Positions 15,901-18,675 of a DNA stretch of 18,675 nucleotides are shown in pieces; the first letter of the stretch is position 1; each line of letters begins with the position of its first letter. The DNA comes from W0P33-017 sp963640395 (GTDB lineage: Bacteria; Bacillota; Clostridia; Lachnospirales; Lachnospiraceae), in NCBI GenBank assembly GCA_963640395.1, contig CAVHZH010000041.1, forward strand, positions 1 through 18,675. The letters run 5' to 3'. The translations under genes and the position numbers were made by a program. The notes under the pieces are model-generated. The model was given only the letters and a program-made list of their open reading frames with translations. It did not search any database and had not been told where the DNA came from.

Positions 15901-16442
15901 GTACTGTTCCTAATGACAGCATTCCCGTCCTTGTCGATCGCGAAATAATATTCTCCGCTCGCTTTTTTATATGTAATGCCATCCATTATGAGAACATGCG
16001 TCGGTTCCCCGGTACCCATATTGTATATGTCCCCAGTCAGAGCGCCCACAACCTTGTAATTCGGATATTTACTCGGATTGGCATCGAAATATGCCTGTGC
16101 CCTTTGTGCCTGCTCGGGCAATGTCATCATCTGCCAGTCGATATTGTCTCCGTTTATGGTCGAATATCCGGCATAACAGGACATCACTTTTATCGTATCG
16201 GTGTTTGCTAAATCGATCTCCGACACAAAGTCGATATTTTGATCTGTTCCCGAGGTGTTGTTCGTGGTGATCTTGTGTTCCACTGCTCCCGGAGCAAGCT
16301 GCGTTTTCACGTCGGATACAAAAACCCGCCCGTCAAATACTTCATCTGCCCCGCCGACTGCAAATGCTTCGATACAAGATGAACCTACCATCGAAACGAT
16401 CAGGAATGCAGAAACTACTATATTTTTTATTTTTTTCAGCAC
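9963..16442 (-). CDS. Secreted multidomain protein: phosphodiester glycosidase plus purple-acid-phosphatase-type phosphoesterase
   Basis: 2159-residue extracellular protein. Order: signal peptide 1-28 (cleavage after AFA); NAGPA-type phosphodiester glycosidase about 78-304 (AAVGIKEDGTVITF, MLDGSGSAEW); bacterial Ig-like domains about 310-395 and 400-495; jelly-roll, CBM-like module about 500-742; Ig-like module about 748-857; cohesin-like module about 863-985; CarboxypepD_reg-like module about 1005-1090; FN3-like and metallophosphoesterase unit about 1105-1450 with GDVQ (D1206), GDLVDQ (D1235, D1238), GNHEN (N1267, H1268), MHQP (H1335) and GHDHSY (H1371, H1373); Cys-pair repeats 1477-1610; FN3 1694-1793; Ser/Thr linker; C-terminal module in two parts, 1838-2037 and 2050-2159. 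The start is a GTG, since an in-frame TAA precedes it and AAAGGAGGT lies 10 bases upstream. No LPXTG signal is present. Metal ligands look complete, so activity is plausible; the substrate is inferred only. Confidence 0.9.
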   Translation of the reverse strand: MLKKIKNIVVSAFLIVSMVGSSCIEAFAVGGADEVFDGRVFVSDVKTQLAPGAVEHKITTNNTSGTDQNIDFVSEIDLANTDTIKVMSCYAGYSTINGDNIDWQMMTLPEQAQRAQAYFDANPSKYPNYKVVGALTGDIYNMGTGEPTHVLIMDGITYKKASGEYYFAIDKDGNAVIRNSTDTSDLDYAIGGWEPVIADGKNVAEKGSGLTDNSYSRAAVGIKEDGTVITFCTYGNSYPISCGYTWSEVADYMIKQGCVDALMLDGSGSAEWCARYEGTDSVQSVSHPSDGSSRAVGSCLLIVSTAASDGTFARASITPDESVYTPGSTVQFEAVGADNAGNAVDIPMDASWSLSDDKYGVIDSTGKFVSNGTCGDVTMHLNYNGKVYGSSTITIAAPDSITFSKANEDVGRGKSSNLGLQVRYQNRDVVLKDGDITWTLTNDDGDSGAAIGTIAFSGGEYLFTGNSSVTCSGTVKAEYSADKNIAGSIQVKVGTDPVKALDFEAPTDSTTLQQYYGLDENGYVIGRINNGSTETATDGLLTRLYYGKGGNETAKIVSVSDGYPVHSGSNALQVNYDFSKCAAGITEGANVGLTEAVDIPGHPTSIGLWVWVPENTPNLWLRVRLNIYNPNGALNTTTQFDFGPQINETFPKDGSYGGLTVCEEGTWYFCTADLSSYDGCTFQIPAGEAIRLMRTDGNDKLSYDGKSVTKSHGKYLRDGTEVNSSNLKGSVYFDDLMFIYGSVNEDTDAPVIKEATLNTNAQFYDGMTVTKNRGEYRFYIDDEIGNSGIDPVGLDYDNCYLYVDGECMNEKQAAYIDKSMSSIRTYVTLANGEHSFRLLISDKNGNKSSKTYNFTVAGDQTKYPTYSLKTDAGFAPLGGSVPLTIHTTDASNIKKFTTTIQVDNRYKNGGYTITAADGFSYPEGSAKYDEVNNTVTFEVTATGSKTGDCDLATIAFDIDKSLAAGSYFSYTVTAGIETAKTEGEADTSDYHGGFSLPQARLQVEAPYTISSDLLYQNMADPGYIYVKDTEGNAVAEIDIYKQDGTKLGTTDKDGRWQVSSDLLNSSQQLVVYASCENGISFNETISIFGTNAKESPVIFTACNGNGTSKQLSWLSDIQKTVTFRYANAENDLTNAEEITVNTKPVKFGGSSFSEAVTAQVNSVKLADLTAGTYYYQYRYGEGDWKKADSFTVQEPTSTTNFFVLGDVQAQDTSNIKAIIGNLNKDDYAFGIQTGDLVDQAYSYSCWNEALTLMSGLDSKDMIYSLGNHENNMGDDGSIAKEIYQMPSKEYYSVEYGNVYVANISYNSLEGYKKALEWLVEDAKASSAKWKIVTMHQPTYYTNSTATDNKGMDELTPSYLQAAGINMVFSGHDHSYAKTAALIDGKRSESYDDENKTCNRGDGIVYYICGSSGEKSYPIDQTLSFDYTTKGDFNAIYLTVEAAEDKLTVNTYDLTTAETGEAECIDTFTMYDACVTGKHTFTKNSHYDLTGQTLTCSVCNEAVPASESGYTGIAKCDEKQVYLFNGTVQTGWVTVGEDIVHTGADGILHDTLSFTTETCSENGTRMAFCKECNITKSYGTTVRYHNHSYDENYQCQNTYYDENHELHQCGWTGVDINTLQTTLAYKYGYYDGEGRRPKVTVTDAGGQELLNQSTYGDYVAYYSDNADIGVATIRLVAYNSYYGEKTLHFEVRPSNVKTITLGETTENSVQLSWEKSLGAEKYAVYQASGSGWKKIADTTDLSYEVKGLAAGSTYKFCIRPYTIVENTKQRLDGSYDEVYWSTQYSDEITVTTKGTAWGGGSSSSGGSSAPTTDTTTDTTEDKKTDTGSTTDTTPIATTTATVKAETKTAADGTTTTTATLDDTTATKIVEKAVENQSKEVVVNTTTATTVTETAAGTTTKVDLPEQALKAIAKKTEAAVTIKSDAAEVKLDAEAVKAVAKQAGNAGTVNLVVETVAQNKTKVEVDLKLVTSKGTVSDFKGGNVSVTVKLNTNLAAKPVVCVYIDDHGTYHKVKGAKSADGTYTFKTGHFSTYAVMAKADAEKVIAEQTANVEKLVKAFGLKARAAKTGNGNIKVTLRLAKGDSKAIEDLGYTVQYKFYRSTKQAQGYKATAEQAGKTYTDKTGRKGSTYYYIARVMVYDAQGTLVAKSGLKQCKYTSKMK

Positions 16443-16476
16443 TTAGCTCTCGACCTCCTTTCGGTGTTCAGTCAAA

Positions 16477-16501
16477 CAGGGGCTAATAAAATTAGCCCCT
16501 G
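16477..16501 (-). terminator. Hairpin between the two surface genes, possible partial terminator
   Basis: Arms caggggctaat (16477-16487) and attagcccctg (16491-16501) pair perfectly around AAA. On the minus strand only TTTGA follows, a weak U-tract. Since no promoter is visible between the two genes, this may be a leaky terminator that lowers expression of the large downstream gene. Confidence 0.55.
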
Positions 16502-16550
16502 CCTGAATTGTTGCTTTATGCGTCCGTTATTTCTCGATCCAGCTCGATAC

Positions 16551-17831
16551 TTATTTTGTCTTTGCAGCGAATGTGCACTGTTTCAGAGCTGATTTCACAA
16601 CCAGATTGCCTTCTGAATCATATACCGTCACGCGAGCCTTGTAGAAGTATTTTGTACCGTTCCTTCCGGTCTTGTCGGTATAGGTCGTGCCTGCCTTTTC
16701 TGATACAGCCTTGTAGCCTGATGCCTTTTTTGTGCTTCTGAAAAATTTGTACTTTACGGTATATCCGAGTTCTTCGATCGCCTGGATATTACCCTTTTTG
16801 AGCTTCATTGTCACCTTGATATTGCCATTTGCGGTCTTTGCGGTGCGAGCCTTGAGCTTGAGCGCCTTTGTGAGATCCGCTGCCTTTGTAGCCTGCTCTG
16901 TGAATACCGCACTTGCGTCTTCCTTGGACATTACGGCATAGCTTGAGAAGTGTCCTGTCTTGAATGTGAATGTACCGTCATCATTTTTCTGACCTTCTAC
17001 CTGCTGATAAACGCCGCTGTCGTTGATATATACGCAAACTACATCCTTGGCTGCCAGAGCTGTGCTCAGCTTCACTGTTACGGAAACATTGCCGCCCTTG
17101 AAATCTGAAACAGCGCCCTGTGCGGTTTCCAGCTTGAGTGCGACCTGAACCTTGTTCTCGTCCTGAGCAACGGTTGCGACCTCGAGCTTCACCTCACCGG
17201 TAGTTCCGGCTGCCTCTGCAACAGCAGCTACGGCTGCCTTGTCGAGCGTCACTACGGCTGCATCGGACTTGATAGTCACTGCCGCTTCGGTCTTCTCTGC
17301 AAGCTGTGAGATCGCCGTTGCAGGCACTGCTACTTCGGTTTTGGTTCCGGCTGCTGTCTCGGTCACGGTAGCTGACGTAGCAGCGTTAATGACAACTTCT
17401 GTGGACTTACCGGAAACTGCGCTGTCAACGATCTTTGTCGCTTCGGTTGTATCAATCGTCGCTGTCGTGGTTTTGGTTCCGTCCGCTGCGGTAGCAGTGG
17501 TCGGCTTTACTGTGGTAGTGGTAGTTCCGGTCGTAGCATCCGTTGTGGTTGTAGTCGTGGTAGTGCTGCCTGACGGTACATAAGTGCTGCTGCCGCCGGA
17601 GGTGGAACCTCCCTTGTCGTCGGTTGAACCCTTATCCTGCTCGTCATTATCTCCTTTGCCTGACTCTTCAGCATCATCGTTATTATTCTCTTCTTCGTCA
17701 TCATCAACGTTCGACTCTGCCGGATCATTATTCTGCTCTGTTTTGCTCTCACCTCCGTCAGCAAAGCTCACGGTCGGCACGGAGCACATGACCATCGCAG
17801 CCATCATAAATACAATAATCTTTTTCTTCAT
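16551..17831 (-). CDS. Secreted protein made of a linker and a C-terminal surface module paralogous to the neighbouring gene
   Basis: 426-residue exported protein of unknown function. Type I signal peptide 1-24 (cleavage after SFA). An acidic stretch follows (about 27-72, rich in D, E, N), then Gly/Ser and a poly-Thr linker (about 73-112), then the same two-part module that ends the 2159-residue protein: about 113-302 (TEAAVTIKSDAA, SDFKGGNVSVTVKL, TFKTGHFSSYAVM) and about 318-426 (GNIKVTMKL, LGYTVKYKFFRSTKKASGYK, TYTDKTGRNGTKYFYKARV, ALKQC). No enzymatic domain is visible, so it may act as a surface anchor, scaffold or spacer. GAGGAGGA precedes the ATG. It is the first gene of a likely two-gene operon, 108 bp before the large gene. 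Similar modules end many Lachnospiraceae secreted proteins; their function is not established. Confidence 0.85.
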   Translation of the reverse strand: MKKKIIVFMMAAMVMCSVPTVSFADGGESKTEQNNDPAESNVDDDEEENNNDDAEESGKGDNDEQDKGSTDDKGGSTSGGSSTYVPSGSTTTTTTTTDATTGTTTTTVKPTTATAADGTKTTTATIDTTEATKIVDSAVSGKSTEVVINAATSATVTETAAGTKTEVAVPATAISQLAEKTEAAVTIKSDAAVVTLDKAAVAAVAEAAGTTGEVKLEVATVAQDENKVQVALKLETAQGAVSDFKGGNVSVTVKLSTALAAKDVVCVYINDSGVYQQVEGQKNDDGTFTFKTGHFSSYAVMSKEDASAVFTEQATKAADLTKALKLKARTAKTANGNIKVTMKLKKGNIQAIEELGYTVKYKFFRSTKKASGYKAVSEKAGTTYTDKTGRNGTKYFYKARVTVYDSEGNLVVKSALKQCTFAAKTK

Positions 17832-17876
17832 TTCAATTCCTCCTCTGATTTTATCGTAGCTTTCCGCTAGTATACT

Positions 17877-17897
17877 GATAGTTCTTTTAGAACTATC
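17877..17897. promoter_or_regulatory. Leader dyad of the surface operon
   Basis: Arms gatagttct (17877-17885) and agaactatc (17889-17897) form a perfect dyad around TTT. It begins about four bases after the expected transcription start of the promoter at 17908-17936, so it could be a repressor operator or a 5' hairpin that stabilises the mRNA. Confidence 0.5.
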
Positions 17898-17907
17898 TGA
17901 TGTTTAC

Positions 17908-17936
17908 ATTATATAATGCATTAGTCTATATTTCAA
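17908..17936 (-). promoter_or_regulatory. Sigma-A promoter of the surface-protein operon
   Basis: On the minus strand ttgaaa (17931-17936) and tataat (17908-17913) are separated by exactly 17 nt, a near-consensus promoter, about 75 bp upstream of the 426-residue gene. It probably also drives the 2159-residue gene. Confidence 0.75.
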
Positions 17937-17975
17937 GTACTTATTTCATATACCATTGCCACATGTAAACATTAG

Positions 17976-18315
17976 GTTATTGTTCATCCAGCAGCCAGAC
18001 ACTTGCTGTCAGGCTGCGCAAGAACTTGATTCAGGAGTGAGCAGGCTCTTTTGCGAAGCAAAATTGGTTGCAGTTTCAAAACTCATCTTCCACGACATGC
18101 TTGCATGTCGGTGGGAGATGGAGTTTATGACACGCCCTTCAATGAGGATGAAGTGGGGCGAAAGCACCACGGGAATCCGAATTGAAGTAGGATTGTGGGA
18201 GTGCAAAGCACGAAACAATCCGTGTAACCGAAGGTTCGGGTGTTTTGACACCCGAACCAAAATTTCAAATGAGCCTGCGAATTGTTACCGGAACGAGGTA
18301 CGAGTGAACAGTAAC
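17976..18315. repeat. Hairpin-dense structured element bounded by a terminal helix
   Basis: Terminal arms gttattgttcat (17976-17987) and gtgaacagtaac (18304-18315) can pair over 12 bp with two G-U pairs. Between them are consecutive hairpins: 17991-18017 (gcagcc/ggctgc, gaca/tgtc); 18049-18063 (ttttgc GAA gcaaaa); 18079-18126, a long imperfect stem capped by catgcttgcatg; a nested stem from cttcaat to attgaag (about 18138-18187) with a GAAA tetraloop; 18190-18222 (ggattgt/acaatcc, inner gtgc AAA gcac); and 18233-18258 (ggttcgggtg/cacccgaacc). G-U pairs and the GNRA loop favour a plus-strand RNA. The cap hairpin and terminal motif tie it to the element at 6263-6460. An open frame across it is not convincing as protein. 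It covers most of the gap upstream of the XRE-type gene. Confidence 0.7.
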
Positions 18316-18343
18316 AACATTAGATATTACGGAGGCATGAGGT

Positions 18344-18550
18344 ATGATAAAATTAGATGCGCTCACCCTATTGGAACAGCAGGGCAAAACAAAATATTGG
18401 CTATACAAGCAGCTCGGCATGAGCTATCAGAATTTCAATAAAATGATTCGAAACGAGACAAAATCCATCCGCTACGAAACACTGGATGCTATGTGTGGGA
18501 TTTTCTGCTGTACGCCGAACGACTTGCTGGTATATGATGAGGAGCAATAA
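18344..18550 (+). CDS. Small XRE/Cro-type helix-turn-helix regulator
   Basis: 68-residue DNA-binding protein consisting of one Cro/C1-type helix-turn-helix (HTH_26-like). TKYWLYKQLGMSYQNFNKMIRNE spans the recognition region (about 16-38), followed by IRYETLDAMCGIFCCTPNDLLVY, the usual end of this family. The ATG lies eight bases after GGAGG, so the start is firm. It is the only gene in this corner of the window, preceded by the structured element at 17976-18315 and followed by a hairpin that suits termination from the opposite strand. Such regulators often accompany mobile elements or toxin-antitoxin pairs, but no partner gene is visible here. Its target is unknown. Confidence 0.88.
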   Translation: MIKLDALTLLEQQGKTKYWLYKQLGMSYQNFNKMIRNETKSIRYETLDAMCGIFCCTPNDLLVYDEEQ

Positions 18551-18576
18551 AAAAGAATCCTGCTTTGCAGGATTCT
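18546..18576 (-). terminator. Intrinsic terminator facing leftward after the XRE-type gene
   Basis: Arms agaatcctgc (18554-18563) and gcaggattct (18567-18576) pair perfectly around TTT. The T-run lies on the minus strand, so it would stop transcripts entering from beyond the right edge; on the plus strand there is no U-tract. Confidence 0.55.
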
Positions 18577-18675
18577 CCGCCTGCGGCGGGTCGCTTTAGC
18601 GACATCTACATATCCGCCGTAGTGCGATCCTGCCCGGAGGGCTTTTATTTCATAGGACGCAATTTCCTATGAAAT
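18577..18675. repeat. Hairpin cluster repeat, cut by window edge
   Basis: Successive hairpins are ccgcc/ggcgg (18577-18589), gtcgct/agcgac (18590-18603), gccc/gggc followed by TTTT (18632-18646), and atttcatagga/tcctatgaaat (18647-18675) ending at the last base of the window. The tgcgatcc...ggagg stretch matches the left edge of the window, and the ATAGGA...TCCTAT palindrome echoes 6391-6405. It belongs with the same repeat family, and the element may continue beyond the window. Confidence 0.55.

Noticed and set aside
15582..16211. Plus-strand open frame of 209 residues opposite the phosphodiester glycosidase domain
   Set aside because: No ribosome binding site or recognisable family; the minus strand encodes a clear conserved domain here.
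16370..16442. Lipobox at VGSSC in the giant protein's signal peptide
   Set aside because: The -3 position is Gly rather than Leu/Val/Ile, while AFA five residues later is a good signal peptidase I site.
17976..18315. Group II or group I intron
   Set aside because: No GUGYG 5' end, no domain V-like catalytic hairpin and no reverse transcriptase or homing endonuclease frame was seen.
17956..18441. Plus-strand open frame of 161 residues across the structured element
   Set aside because: It runs through the hairpin array, overlaps the XRE-type gene in another frame, lacks a ribosome binding site, and its composition (many Cys, Arg, Trp) follows from the palindromic DNA.
17976..18675. CRISPR array
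   Set aside because: The hairpins differ from one another and are not regularly spaced; there are no constant-length spacers.

Overview
The window looks like chromosomal DNA of a spore-forming, Gram-positive gut-type Clostridia, most likely Lachnospiraceae. The grounds are roughly even GC, strong AGGAGG-type ribosome binding sites, sporulation-associated families (YlmC/YmxH-like, CotF-like), and the shared C-terminal module of the two surface proteins, which resembles modules of Roseburia/Agathobacter-type secreted proteins. The genus is an inference. Almost every gene is on the minus strand; only a LacI-type regulator and a small XRE-type regulator are on the plus strand.

Region 1 (1-4510) is a sugar-utilisation locus. 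A COG2407-type fucose/arabinose isomerase-like gene and a xylulokinase gene form a minus-strand operon. A LacI-family regulator is divergent to it. The divergent intergenic region holds candidate promoters and repeated GTGCAC-centred palindromes that suit a LacI-family operator. Region 2 (4465-9200) is housekeeping: efp, then rpiB overlapped by yqeG, a CotF-family coat gene, nrdR, a ylmC/ymxH-like PRC-barrel gene and ychF. Good promoter and terminator signals separate these units. Four starts here and at the LacI gene are better placed downstream of the longest possible start, on ribosome-binding-site evidence.

Region 3 (9200-17940) is accessory and surface-related. A flavodoxin relic has lost its 5' end. 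Next to it is a 2159-residue secreted multidomain protein. It combines a phosphodiester glycosidase (NAGPA) domain, several beta-sandwich modules including a cohesin-like one, a purple-acid-phosphatase-type metallophosphoesterase, an FN3 domain and a two-part C-terminal module. Upstream in the same direction is a 426-residue secreted protein that is little more than a signal peptide, an acidic/Thr-rich linker and a paralogous copy of that C-terminal module. A clear sigma-A promoter with a leader dyad precedes the pair. The pairing of a phosphodiester-uncovering enzyme and a phosphatase in one polypeptide suggests stepwise removal of capped phosphates from a phosphoglycan outside the cell.

Region 4 and dispersed elements: four non-coding, hairpin-dense elements lie at 1-74 (cut by the window edge), 6263-6460, 17976-18315 and 18577-18675 (cut by the window edge). 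Two are complete, bounded by terminal inverted repeats related to GTAACAGTTC, and carry an identical 12-nt cap hairpin (catgcttgcatg) on a long imperfect stem. They look like members of a structured, MITE-like or RNA-like repeat family. The largest lies directly upstream of the small XRE-type regulator. I saw no rRNA, tRNA, CRISPR array or transposase gene.
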